From contig NZ_JACGXS010000001.1 of the NCBI RefSeq assembly GCF_014117215.1, positions 1,054,001 to 1,118,000 on the forward strand: a DNA stretch of 64,000 nt, in the 5' to 3' direction. Source of the DNA: Stenotrophomonas tumulicola. Lineage in GTDB: Bacteria; Pseudomonadota; Gammaproteobacteria; Xanthomonadales; Xanthomonadaceae. Below the pieces are notes generated by a model. That model was not told where the DNA came from. It worked only from the letters and a program-made list of their open reading frames with translations, and did not search any database. Position numbers and translations under genes: made by a program. Shown piece by piece: positions 24,855 to 32,930 of this stretch. The stretch's first letter is position 1. Every line of letters starts with the position of its first letter.

Positions 24855-25232
24855 ATGAAACCCATAGCACTGCTGCCCATCCTCTGCCTGCTTCCGTCGC
24901 TGGCATTCGCCGCGACGTCCGATACCAAGCAGGCCTACATCGACACGACATTCGCCGCCATGGACACCAACAAGGACGGGCGCGTGGACAAGATCGAATA
25001 CACGAAGTACCAGCAGTCGCGCTTCAATGAGCAGGCCGAGTCCATCGATGCGGCGTTCAAGGAGATGGACAAGGATGGAGACGGCAAGATCAGCAAGGCC
25101 GAAGCGCAGATCGTGCCGGAAATCGCCAAGTACTTCGATGCATTGGATACCGACCACGACGGCTCGCTGTCGCTGGCGGAAATGCAGCAGGCGATGGTTG
25201 CTGCGCAGACTGCCGATGCCGTGAAGAAGTGA
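24855..25232 (+). CDS. Periplasmic EF-hand calcium-binding protein
   Basis: A 125-aa protein with signal peptide LLPILCLLPSLAFA, so exported. Three canonical EF-hand loops follow: DTNKDGRVDKIE, DKDGDGKISKAE and DTDHDGSLSLAE. Each has acidic residues at the calcium-ligand positions 1, 3, 5 and 12. The start at 24855 is chosen because it gives the signal peptide; the frame is open further upstream without one. It probably buffers or senses calcium in the envelope. It lies 77 bp after the Arg-rich exported protein. Confidence 0.9.
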   Translation: MKPIALLPILCLLPSLAFAATSDTKQAYIDTTFAAMDTNKDGRVDKIEYTKYQQSRFNEQAESIDAAFKEMDKDGDGKISKAEAQIVPEIAKYFDALDTDHDGSLSLAEMQQAMVAAQTADAVKK

Positions 25233-25594
25233 GCTGCGCACTGAGAACGAACGTGGCGGATAAGGGCAGCGGGTCATGGACCCGCTCTGCCGAGGGAATT
25301 CCGCAGTTTTCCTCATGGACGCAGGCGGCCCGGCCCGCCGACGATGATCGTGCTGGAGCGGACATGCGCCAGCCGGGATTGGCATCCTGATCACGAATGA
25401 ACTTTTGGACTCTGTTATGCCCTCTGGGCACGGCGGAGAATGCACTACACTGCCCTCCAGTACACGGTGGGCGGTGTGTGGGGATCCCTGATCCGCCGGT
25501 TCTTCGGTTCATTCTGCCGGTATGCCAACCCGCATCGCCCGCCACCTTGCGCTTCGGCGCAGGTGGCCTCCAGCCATGCAAGGTAGGTCCACCG
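25233..25594. other. Intergenic region with one REP element
   Basis: About 360 bp with no accepted gene. It contains a degenerate SMAG-type hairpin (25268-25290). An open frame runs through its second half into the next gene, but the accepted start is at 25595, where the ribosome binding site AGGTAGG is found. Confidence 0.4.
25268..25290 (-). repeat. Degenerate SMAG-type REP hairpin
   Basis: AGCGGGTC and GACCCGCT form a perfect 8-bp stem with an ATG triplet loop. On the minus strand it begins GCAG instead of GTAG, so it is a slightly decayed copy of the GTAG-class REP elements of Stenotrophomonas. Confidence 0.7.
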
Positions 25595-25858
25595 ATGTCC
25601 CAATACCCTCTCAGCTCCGCCCGCCTGCGCGCCCTGCTCGGCGACGCCATCCACGATGTGCCACCCTGCTTCATCGAGAGGCTGGAGCGGCAGCTGGAGC
25701 AGTACGACAAGGACCACCCTGAGGCTGCGCGTCTGTCGACGTTGTCGATGGATGCTGACGGGAGCATCGCGTACGAGAGCAGCGGGGCATGGCCCCGCTC
25801 TACCGTGGGAGACATGGTTTACGTGGCCAGGTCGTCGCATGTGCGGGGCGCGCCGTGA
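25595..25858 (+). CDS. Small hypothetical protein, C-terminus overlapping a REP
   Basis: An 87-aa protein starting at the ATG after AGGTAGG. The first 60 residues (RLRALLGDAIHDVPPCFIER, then LERQLEQYDKDHPEAARL) look like a helical, acidic domain. From about residue 62 the reading frame runs through the SMAG REP at 25781-25803 (SGAWPRSTV), so the tail is REP-derived. The stop overlaps the start of the next gene by GTGA, which indicates translational coupling. It is not recognisable as a RelE/HigB toxin, although the gene order resembles a toxin-antitoxin pair. Confidence 0.55.
   Translation: MSQYPLSSARLRALLGDAIHDVPPCFIERLERQLEQYDKDHPEAARLSTLSMDADGSIAYESSGAWPRSTVGDMVYVARSSHVRGAP
25781..25803 (-). 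repeat. SMAG REP hairpin inside a coding frame
   Basis: AGCGGGGC and GCCCCGCT pair over 8 bp around an ATG loop, followed by CTAC, so the minus strand reads GTAG then the stem. It is an intact GTAG-type REP located within the 3' part of the small gene at 25595-25858. Confidence 0.85.
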
Positions 25859-26145
25859 CCCGTGCACGCGACAAGGCAGGCCTCGCCGGGCAGGCAGCTG
25901 GCGATGCCGTCGAAACGGCGGTCCTGGACGGCCTGCTTCGCCAGCGCGATGTTGATGCGGCAGACGTGGCAAGGGCGCTGTTGCGTGTTGCCGAGATGCG
26001 GGGGATAGGCGTGCCCGGGGGGAATCGCAGCCTCAGCTGCGAGACCTTGCGCCAGCAGTTGAATGGCAGGCTCACCCTCAACTTCGCCACCGTGCTGAGG
26101 GTGATGAGGGCCTTGGGGATTCGCCTGCGCGCGGATGCCGGCTGA
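25855..26145 (+). CDS. HigA/addiction-module-antidote-like DNA-binding protein
   Basis: A 96-aa protein whose start is placed at the GTG overlapping the upstream stop. The C-terminal part NRSLSCETLRQQLNGRLTLN followed by FATVLRVMRALGIRLRAD resembles the HTH of probable addiction module antidote proteins (small XRE-like domain, final LG-[IV]-[KR] strand). The N-terminal half is helical (AVETAVLDGLLRQRDVDAAD). The upstream partner is not a known toxin, so the pair may be a decayed or novel toxin-antitoxin-like unit. The DNA-binding assignment is by eye. Confidence 0.5.
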   Translation: MTRARDKAGLAGQAAGDAVETAVLDGLLRQRDVDAADVARALLRVAEMRGIGVPGGNRSLSCETLRQQLNGRLTLNFATVLRVMRALGIRLRADAG

Positions 26146-26201
26146 AGGCAGGCCCCGGCAGCCTCTTTCACGCCACGGCCGGCACACATTCCCCGCCGCA
26201 C

Positions 26202-26216
26202 GCGACAAATGGTCGC
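26202..26216. promoter_or_regulatory. Inverted repeat GCGAC-N5-GTCGC upstream of the DUF2946-type gene
   Basis: A perfect 5-bp dyad with AAATG spacer lies 62 bp before the start codon at 26279, a suitable place for an operator in the promoter. The regulator is unknown. Confidence 0.35.
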
Positions 26217-26278
26217 AGCCCGTGCAATCGAAGACGTTTGCGGCCCGGTGCACGGCCCGTTCGCTTTAGAATCAGGCA

Positions 26279-26710
26279 GTGCGTCCTCCTTTCCTCCATC
26301 GCTGGCTCCACGTCTGCGCATGCCTGGCCATGCTGCTGGTGATGGCGGCGCCGGTGGTCAGCCGGGCGCTGGCGCACCCGGCGATGCCGCCGGTGCAGGC
26401 ACTGGTTGCCGGGCCCCAGGTCCCTGCGGCACACCACATGCATCACGATATGGGGCACGGCATGGGCCATGACATGGCGTCCCATGCCGATCATCCGCGC
26501 CCTGCGTCACCCCATGCCGAGCATGACATGGGCGTGGAGTGCGACTACTGCCTGATCGCCGCGCGGATGATCAGCCTGCTGGTGGCCGTGCTTCTGTTGA
26601 TGACCCTCTGGCCGGCAGTGTTCCGCGCCCTGGCAGGATTCATCGATACGCGGCGTGCCCCTGCTGCGGGCACGCTGGGCGCGCGCGGACCACCCGCACT
26701 CGTCTGCTGA
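26279..26710 (+). CDS. DUF2946-type His/Met-rich membrane protein
   Basis: A 143-aa protein starting with GTG. It has an N-terminal hydrophobic segment (VCACLAMLLVMAAPVVSRAL), a metal-ligand-rich middle (HHMHHDMGHGMGHDMASHAD), the motif GVECDYCLIAARM and a second TM (LLVAVLLLMTLWPAVF). The Cys pair plus the downstream TM is the layout of the DUF2946 family. The His/Met stretch suggests copper or another soft metal. It precedes a TonB receptor and a PepSY membrane protein on the same strand, and these three gene types often sit together in metal-acquisition loci. Confidence 0.7.
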   Translation: MRPPFLHRWLHVCACLAMLLVMAAPVVSRALAHPAMPPVQALVAGPQVPAAHHMHHDMGHGMGHDMASHADHPRPASPHAEHDMGVECDYCLIAARMISLLVAVLLLMTLWPAVFRALAGFIDTRRAPAAGTLGARGPPALVC

Positions 26711-26883
26711 TCCAGTCCATGTACTGACGCGCGCTTCGGCGCCTGGCTGTCATCGCCTGCGGCAACGCCATGGCCATCGCCGTGGCAAGGCGACGTGCGC
26801 CTGGATCCTGTCCCCTACCCTGCATCCGGCCACCGCGCCGGTTCTTCTGCCTGCCCCGGTCACGCTGTGATCGCGGCATCTCG

Positions 26884-28935
26884 ATGTCGTGGACAATGAA
26901 CAGACTTCTTTCGATCCGACCGCTGCCAGGCGCCGTGCTGGCTGCGCTGGCCTGCGCGGCCCTCGGCCCTTCACCGGCGGCCGCCCAGGATGGCACCGTG
27001 TTGACCCTGGGCACCGTGCAGGCGCGCCCGGCTGCCGAACGCGAACTGTCGGCACGATCGGTATTCACCTCGGTGGACATCATCGGCGGCGACCTGCTGC
27101 AGCGGCAGAAGGTGGAGCACAGCTGGGAGCTGCTGATGAACGCCCCCGGCGTGCAGGTCACCCAGTTCAAGATGGGGACCGATGCCGGGCGATTCTCTTT
27201 CCGTGGCTTCAATGGCGAAGGCCGCATCAACGCGGTCAAGCTGCTGATCGACGGCATTCCCAGCAACGACAACGCCGGCGGCATGCCCTACCTGGATGCC
27301 GTATTCCCGCTGGACATCAGCGCCATGGAGATCGTGCGCGGCACCAACGACGCCCGTTATGGCCTGCATGCCATCGCCGGCGACGTGAATGTAGTGACCC
27401 GCCAGGGCGGCAAGGACGGGCAACTGAGCATCACCGCCGGCAGCTTTGGCACGCGCGACATCCAGCTGGCGAAGGGTTGGGAGCGCGGCGCGTGGTCGCA
27501 GAACTACTTCCTCGGCTGGCGCGATGCCGATGGCGAGCGCCAGCATGCCGACGCGACACAGCGCAGCTTCGCCGGCAAGTGGTTCTACACCGATCCTGAT
27601 GGCCGCTGGCGCGCCGGGCTGACCAGCCGTTACTACAGCAACAACGCGCTGGAAGCCGGCTACCTCAGCCATGCCGAAGTGAAGGCCAACCCCAGGCAGT
27701 CCCCGGACTATGCGCGCGATGACCGCAGCGAGCGCGAAGCCGTGCAGACCGCGCTGCACCTCGATGGCCACCTGGGCACCGACTGGCGCTGGAATGCCAA
27801 GGCCTACCAGAACGACTACCGGAACCAGCGCTGGGTGACCTTCACGGAAGGCGGCGCGCAGCAGGAGCGCTACAACGATGAAACCCATCGCGGCCTGCTG
27901 TTGAACGCCACCTGGCGTCCCGACACGCGGCTTGCCGAGTTCGTGCTGGACGCCGGCGTTGACGCGCAGTGGCAGGACAACATCGCGCGCCGCTATCGCA
28001 CCGTGGCCCGCGAACGCCAGGCCACGCTGCGCGATTGGGATTTCGATCTCGACACGCGCGGTGCCTACGTCCAGGCAGTGATCCGCCCCCTTGCAGCGCT
28101 GAAGATCGTACCGGCCTACCGGGTGGATCGCATCCATGGCAGCTTGCTGGACGCGGCCACCGGCACGCGCGCACCAGCCAACGACTACGGCCTCATCAGG
28201 CAGCCGAAGCTGAGCGCTTCCTATGACCTCAACGCGACGACGGTGGCCTACGCCAACTGGGGCCGCACCTTCCAGATCGGCAGCGGCGATGGCGCCTACC
28301 GCAGGCAGGCACGCGATCTTGCGCCGTCCCTCAACGAGGGCTGGGAGACGGGAATCAAGTGGACACCCCTCCACGGCCTGCAGACCCGGCTGGCCTATTG
28401 GGAGCAACGGGCGTCGGACGAGGTGGCGACCATCCTGGGCGTCAATGGTGAGATCGGCGCCAACGAAGTCGGCAACGTGGGCGAAACCCTGCGCCGCGGC
28501 TGGGACGCGCAGCTGGCCTGGCAAGCCAGCGCGCAATGGCGGGCATGGGCCTCCTATTCGCGCCAGAAAGCCATCATTGAAGTGCCCGACCCCGGCGCGC
28601 CACGGACCCGTGGCCGGCAGATCGAGAACGTACCGAACTGGCTGGCCAGTGCCGGCGTGGAATACACACCGAATGCCGATTGGACCTTCAGTGCCTGGGG
28701 CAACGGCCAGGGCGACTACTTCGTGGAGCGCACCAACACGCTCGGCCGCTACGGTGGCCATGCACTGTTGAACCTGGGCGCCAGCTATCGCGTGGATGCG
28801 CTCAACAGCGTTGCGCTGCAGCTGAAGAACGCCACCGACCGCTTCTACGTGTATGCCTGGTATGACAGTGGATCGTCCGGCTATTCGCCGGGTGACGGGC
28901 GTGCGCTTTACCTCAGCTGGACCCGGGAGCTCTGA
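26884..28935 (+). CDS. TonB-dependent outer-membrane receptor (metal/siderophore type)
   Basis: The start is placed at the ATG of MSWTMNRLLS, giving a signal peptide ending PAAAQ. The frame is open upstream but without such a signal. The plug domain shows LLMNAPGVQVTQFKMGTDAG, RFSFRGFNGEG and LLIDGIPSNDN, then MEIVRGTNDARYGLHAIAGD. A C-terminal barrel of about 22 strands ends with LYLSWTREL, closing in aromatic/Leu as expected. About 680 aa. It would bring a metal chelate into the periplasm with TonB energy. It is 1 bp before the PepSY gene, so the two are an operon. The ligand is unknown; copper or iron are likely classes. Confidence 0.85.
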   Translation: MSWTMNRLLSIRPLPGAVLAALACAALGPSPAAAQDGTVLTLGTVQARPAAERELSARSVFTSVDIIGGDLLQRQKVEHSWELLMNAPGVQVTQFKMGTDAGRFSFRGFNGEGRINAVKLLIDGIPSNDNAGGMPYLDAVFPLDISAMEIVRGTNDARYGLHAIAGDVNVVTRQGGKDGQLSITAGSFGTRDIQLAKGWERGAWSQNYFLGWRDADGERQHADATQRSFAGKWFYTDPDGRWRAGLTSRYYSNNALEAGYLSHAEVKANPRQSPDYARDDRSEREAVQTALHLDGHLGTDWRWNAKAYQNDYRNQRWVTFTEGGAQQERYNDETHRGLLLNATWRPDTRLAEFVLDAGVDAQWQDNIARRYRTVARERQATLRDWDFDLDTRGAYVQAVIRPLAALKIVPAYRVDRIHGSLLDAATGTRAPANDYGLIRQPKLSASYDLNATTVAYANWGRTFQIGSGDGAYRRQARDLAPSLNEGWETGIKWTPLHGLQTRLAYWEQRASDEVATILGVNGEIGANEVGNVGETLRRGWDAQLAWQASAQWRAWASYSRQKAIIEVPDPGAPRTRGRQIENVPNWLASAGVEYTPNADWTFSAWGNGQGDYFVERTNTLGRYGGHALLNLGASYRVDALNSVALQLKNATDRFYVYAWYDSGSSGYSPGDGRALYLSWTREL

Positions 28936-28936
28936 C

Positions 28937-30349
28937 ATGCACGCCATCGCCTCCTCGCCGCAGCCAGATCACTGGCGGTTCTACCGCGCCGTGTGGCGCT
29001 GGCACTTCTATGCAGGATTGTTCGTGCTGCCGTTCATTGCCTGGCTGGCACTGACCGGCGCGGTCTACCTCTATCAGAAGCCCATTGACCGCTGGGTCCA
29101 CCATGACCTGAAGGTGGTGGCGGCATCGCAGGCCGCCCCTTCGCTGGCCAGCGCGCAGGTGGCTGCGGTGCAGGCGACCAGCGGCGGCGAGGCCTTCCGT
29201 TACACCACGCCCGAACGCGCCGATGGCAGCGTGGAAATCGCGGTACTGGGAAAACAGGGACAACGCGAGGTCTACTACGTCGATCCCGCCTCGGCGCGGG
29301 TGCTGGGGCACCTGCCGGAGAAAGGCACGTTCTCCGGCGTCGTCCGCCAGTTGCACAGCCTGGACCTGCTCGGCGGCTGGGCCAGTGCGCTGATCGAAAT
29401 AGCGGCTGGCTGGGCCATCCTGCTGGTGCTCACCGGGGTCTACCTGTGGTGGCCGCGTGGCCGGAACGGCGGGGTCACCTCGGTGCGGGGAAGCCCGGGG
29501 CAGCGGCTGTTCTGGCGCGACCTGCATGCGGTGACCGGGGTGTGGGTGGGCGTGGTGCTGCTGTTCCTCGCCCTGACCGGCATGCCCTGGTCGGTGGTAT
29601 GGGGCACGCAGGTCAATGCCTGGGCCAATGGGCATGACTATGGCTATCCCGCCGGCGTGCGGGTGGCGGTGCCGATGTCCGATCAACGGCTGGCCGATAC
29701 CACCACGCCCGGTTGGACGATGGAACACGCGCAGCTGCCGGCCTCGTCGGTACCGCCCGGCCAGCCGCCTTCCGCTGACAGCCACGCGGGACACGAGGGG
29801 CACGGCGGTGCGCTGGGCGACCTGTCGCCACGAACCGGTGCGATCGGTATCGACGCCGCGCTGCAGCGGTTCAACGCGCTGGGCATGGCCGCCGGTTACG
29901 CGGTGGCGCTGCCGCGCGGGCCGATGGGCGTGTACACCGCGTCGGTGTATCCGGAGAGGCTGGCGCGCCAGCGGGTGGTCCATCTGGACCAGTACAGCGG
30001 CCGCGTCCTGCTGGACATGGGCTACGCCGACTACGGCGTGCTGGGGCGTGGCCTGGAATGGGGCATCAACGTGCACCTGGGCCAGCAGTACGGCACCTTC
30101 AATCGCGTATTCCTGCTCATCGCCTGCGTGGCGATTCTGCTGCTGTGTGCCAGCGGTGCGGTGATGTGGTGGAAACGCCGGCCGGTCGCTGGCCTGGGCG
30201 TGCCGCCGCTGCCGCGGCAGCGCCGGACCGTGGCCATCGTCTTTGCGTTGCTGTGCGTGGGCGGCGTGCTGTTCCCGCTGGTCGGGCTGTCACTGCTGGC
30301 CGTCGGCATCGTCGACTTCGCCCTCAGCGGAGGCTGGCGCCGGTACTGA
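28937..30349 (+). CDS. PepSY-associated TM helix domain protein
   Basis: A 470-aa inner-membrane protein starting at the ATG right after the receptor stop. The first TM region is YAGLFVLPFIAWLALTGAVY with the conserved HFYAG...LTG motif. FSGVVRQLHSLDLLGGWASA then IEIAAGWAILLVLTGVYLWW is the second PepSY_TM signature with conserved His, followed by FLALTGMPWSVVWG. A periplasmic region contains a His-rich piece (SADSHAGHEGHGG). The final TMs lie near VAILLLCASGAVMWWKRRP and the C-terminus. Members with this layout are often reductases or partners of TonB receptors for iron or copper. Confidence 0.85.
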   Translation: MHAIASSPQPDHWRFYRAVWRWHFYAGLFVLPFIAWLALTGAVYLYQKPIDRWVHHDLKVVAASQAAPSLASAQVAAVQATSGGEAFRYTTPERADGSVEIAVLGKQGQREVYYVDPASARVLGHLPEKGTFSGVVRQLHSLDLLGGWASALIEIAAGWAILLVLTGVYLWWPRGRNGGVTSVRGSPGQRLFWRDLHAVTGVWVGVVLLFLALTGMPWSVVWGTQVNAWANGHDYGYPAGVRVAVPMSDQRLADTTTPGWTMEHAQLPASSVPPGQPPSADSHAGHEGHGGALGDLSPRTGAIGIDAALQRFNALGMAAGYAVALPRGPMGVYTASVYPERLARQRVVHLDQYSGRVLLDMGYADYGVLGRGLEWGINVHLGQQYGTFNRVFLLIACVAILLLCASGAVMWWKRRPVAGLGVPPLPRQRRTVAIVFALLCVGGVLFPLVGLSLLAVGIVDFALSGGWRRY

Positions 30350-30464
30350 TGTCATCACCAACCGTCATGTCGATGGCGTGATGTGACGCCTGCGTGGCGT
30401 GATCGCTGATGGCGGCCAGGTGGCCATGGCCCGTGCAATGGACCCATCCACCACGAGGCCTGCA

Positions 30465-32840
30465 ATGCGCGCTCAAGCTGACTCCTCCTCCCTGCCCAAC
30501 ACGGCATCCGCCCGCCCCCGGCTGGCCATGCTGACCGCTGCGATCCTGTGCAGCGGCCCCCTTCCCTTGCAGGCGCAGGAGGTACTGGAGGAGTCACCCC
30601 AGCGCCACGCCGCACAACACCGCGTGGCCACGGCGACCACGCTGGATTCGGTATCGGTTACCGGCAAGCGCCTGTCCGAAGCGGTGGAAGCCATCGGCAC
30701 CGACCACGTCACCGCCACCGTGGCCATCACCCGCCAGGCCTTGTTGTCCGCGCCGGCCGGCATCACCGGCCTGAAGATGCTGGAGTCGCTGCCGGGCTTC
30801 AACGTGCAGGCCAACGACGCGTTGGGGATGTACGAGTTCGGCAACTCGGTGTCGGTACGTGCATTCAACTTCCAGCAGATCGGTTTCCTGCTGGATGGCA
30901 TTCCCATGGGGCGCAGCGACCAGTTCGGTGGCAGCCCCATCTACCGCTACGTGGAAAATGAAAACCTGCAGTCGGTCACCGCCTCCAGCGGCGCCGGCGA
31001 TGTATCCCTGCCCAGCTATGCCTCGCTGGGCCCGATCGTCAGCTACGACACCGTGCTGCCGGCAAAGGAATTCGGCGGCTCGCTCAGCCAGACCTTTGGC
31101 AGCGACAACCTCAAGCGCAGTTTCGCGCGGGTGGATTTCGGCGAACATGCCGGCCTGTCCGGTTACGCCAGCGGCTCACGTACCGAGAGCGATCTGTGGC
31201 GCGGCCCCGGCTACATCAAGCGCGACCACCTGGAGGGCAAGCTGCGCTATGCCTTCGCCAACGGTGGCGCGCTGACCTTCCTCACCGTCCACAACGACTA
31301 TTACGACTACGACTCGCCATCGATCACCAAGGCGCAGTACCAAGGTGCCGCGGGCGATGCATTCGGCCGCTCGGGACGCGATTTCGCCTACCTCGGCTAC
31401 GTGCCGGAGCTGGCCGAGTCCACCGCCGGGGTGCCCTGGTCCAATGCGCTGTACAACCAGTACTACAAGTTCGCGGTGAACTCGCGTTCGGATCACCTGT
31501 ATGGCCTGACGCTGGATCTGCCGGTGGGCGACAACATCGATGTCCGCAGTACCGCCTACTACGAGCGCAAGGGAGGCTATGGGGTCTCGCCGGAAGCGTA
31601 CGCGACCTCGCTCGCTTCCCATGCCGCCGAGGCCGCGACCTATCCGGAACTGGTCGCGCCACGCGGCATCCAGTACGGGCTGTCCGGCATCGATGGCATC
31701 CGCAAGGGAATCACCAGCAAGGTCGACTGGCACTTCGGCGACGTCCATACGCTGAGCGCGGGCTTCTGGTACGAGGATGACGATTACCGCCGCAGCCAGC
31801 GCCGCTACAACGTCCAGGACGGCCATCCCGATGGTGCCGTGCTGTATGGCGAGGTCGTGCACCACCAGCGCGACTATGCGTCCGCCCGACGGACACGCCA
31901 GTTCTTCCTGCGCGACACGCTGGGCCTGCTGGATGACCGCCTGCGCCTGGACATAGGCTTCAAGGCGACCTCGATCGACTATGCCATCGAAGGCCATCGC
32001 AATCCGGCCGACTACATCGCCCAGCGCACGCCGCGCCTGACCGATGGCTGGCGCGACAGTTTCCTGCCGCAGGTGGGCGCGGTGTTCAACCTCAACGCCA
32101 CCGACCAGCTGTTTGCTTCCTACTCGGAAAACCTGGCGCTGCCACGCGGCGCCGACGATATCTTCTCCGCTGCCAGCCCGGCCGTACGCGGGCCAGCGGC
32201 AGAGACATCCAGCAACTGGGAACTGGGCTACCGCACCAACCGCAGCACCCTCAATGCCTCGGCCGCGCTGTACTACACGCGCTTCGACAACCGCCTGCAG
32301 TCCTATGCGGCACCGGTGCCGGGCAGCACCACCACCGAGACGTTCTTCCAGAACGTCGGCGCGGTGGATGCCTACGGCGTGGAGCTGAGCAGCCAGTGGA
32401 AGCCCGAAGCGCTGGGCGGCCGGATCTACTTCAACGGCAACCTGTCCTGGAACGTGTCCACCTTCCAGGACGACTTCTCCACCTTTGCCATCAAGGACAA
32501 CGACGTGCCCGACGCACCGCGCTGGGTGTTCCAGGGCGGGGTCACCTGGGAAGCCGCCAGCTGGGCGCTGTTCCATCTGCAGGCACGCACTATCTCCGAG
32601 CGCTATTCCAACCTGACCAATACCGAATCGGTCGGCGGCTACACCGTGTACAGCGCATACGCCGATTTTGGCGAGGCGTGGGACTGGGGCCTGTTGAAGG
32701 ACATCAAGCTGCGCTTGAACGTGGACAACCTGTTCGACCGTGACTACCTGGGCACCATCAGCAGCACCACCAATACCGCCGCTACATTCCGGCCGGGCCC
32801 GGCGCGGACGCTGCAGGTGACCCTGTCCACGCGCTTCTGA
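30465..32840 (+). CDS. TonB-dependent outer-membrane receptor
   Basis: The start at 30465 is chosen because it gives a signal peptide (LAMLTAAILCSGPLPLQAQE) with GAGG just upstream. The plug has LLSAPAGITGLKMLESLPGF, SVSVRAFNFQQIGFLLDGIP and the TASSGAGDVSLPSYASLGP loop. A barrel of about 650 aa ends in TLQVTLSTRF with the terminal Phe needed for barrel assembly. About 791 aa. The receptor is about 115 bp after the PepSY protein and on the same strand, and could share its substrate class. Similarity to ferric-citrate-like or other siderophore receptors is only general. Confidence 0.85.
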   Translation: MRAQADSSSLPNTASARPRLAMLTAAILCSGPLPLQAQEVLEESPQRHAAQHRVATATTLDSVSVTGKRLSEAVEAIGTDHVTATVAITRQALLSAPAGITGLKMLESLPGFNVQANDALGMYEFGNSVSVRAFNFQQIGFLLDGIPMGRSDQFGGSPIYRYVENENLQSVTASSGAGDVSLPSYASLGPIVSYDTVLPAKEFGGSLSQTFGSDNLKRSFARVDFGEHAGLSGYASGSRTESDLWRGPGYIKRDHLEGKLRYAFANGGALTFLTVHNDYYDYDSPSITKAQYQGAAGDAFGRSGRDFAYLGYVPELAESTAGVPWSNALYNQYYKFAVNSRSDHLYGLTLDLPVGDNIDVRSTAYYERKGGYGVSPEAYATSLASHAAEAATYPELVAPRGIQYGLSGIDGIRKGITSKVDWHFGDVHTLSAGFWYEDDDYRRSQRRYNVQDGHPDGAVLYGEVVHHQRDYASARRTRQFFLRDTLGLLDDRLRLDIGFKATSIDYAIEGHRNPADYIAQRTPRLTDGWRDSFLPQVGAVFNLNATDQLFASYSENLALPRGADDIFSAASPAVRGPAAETSSNWELGYRTNRSTLNASAALYYTRFDNRLQSYAAPVPGSTTTETFFQNVGAVDAYGVELSSQWKPEALGGRIYFNGNLSWNVSTFQDDFSTFAIKDNDVPDAPRWVFQGGVTWEAASWALFHLQARTISERYSNLTNTESVGGYTVYSAYADFGEAWDWGLLKDIKLRLNVDNLFDRDYLGTISSTTNTAATFRPGPARTLQVTLSTRF

Positions 32841-32890
32841 TGGCCAGCGCCAGCCGTGCCGGCGGGCAGATGTGAGGGGAGTGTGAATGA

Positions 32891-32905
32891 TGCTATGTTA
32901 TAGCA
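32891..32905. promoter_or_regulatory. Zur/Fur-like dyad TGCTAT-GTT-ATAGCA before the hmuR-like operon
   Basis: A perfect 6-bp inverted repeat with 3-bp spacer, flanked by AATGA and TTACA. It is 25 bp upstream of the receptor start codon and in a local AT-rich spot, where a promoter would be. The A/T core with ATGnTAT..ATAnCAT symmetry resembles Zur boxes of gammaproteobacteria. Assignment to Zur rather than another metal regulator is an inference. Confidence 0.5.
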
Positions 32906-32930
32906 TTACACGTACGCGGAATCGCGCCAC

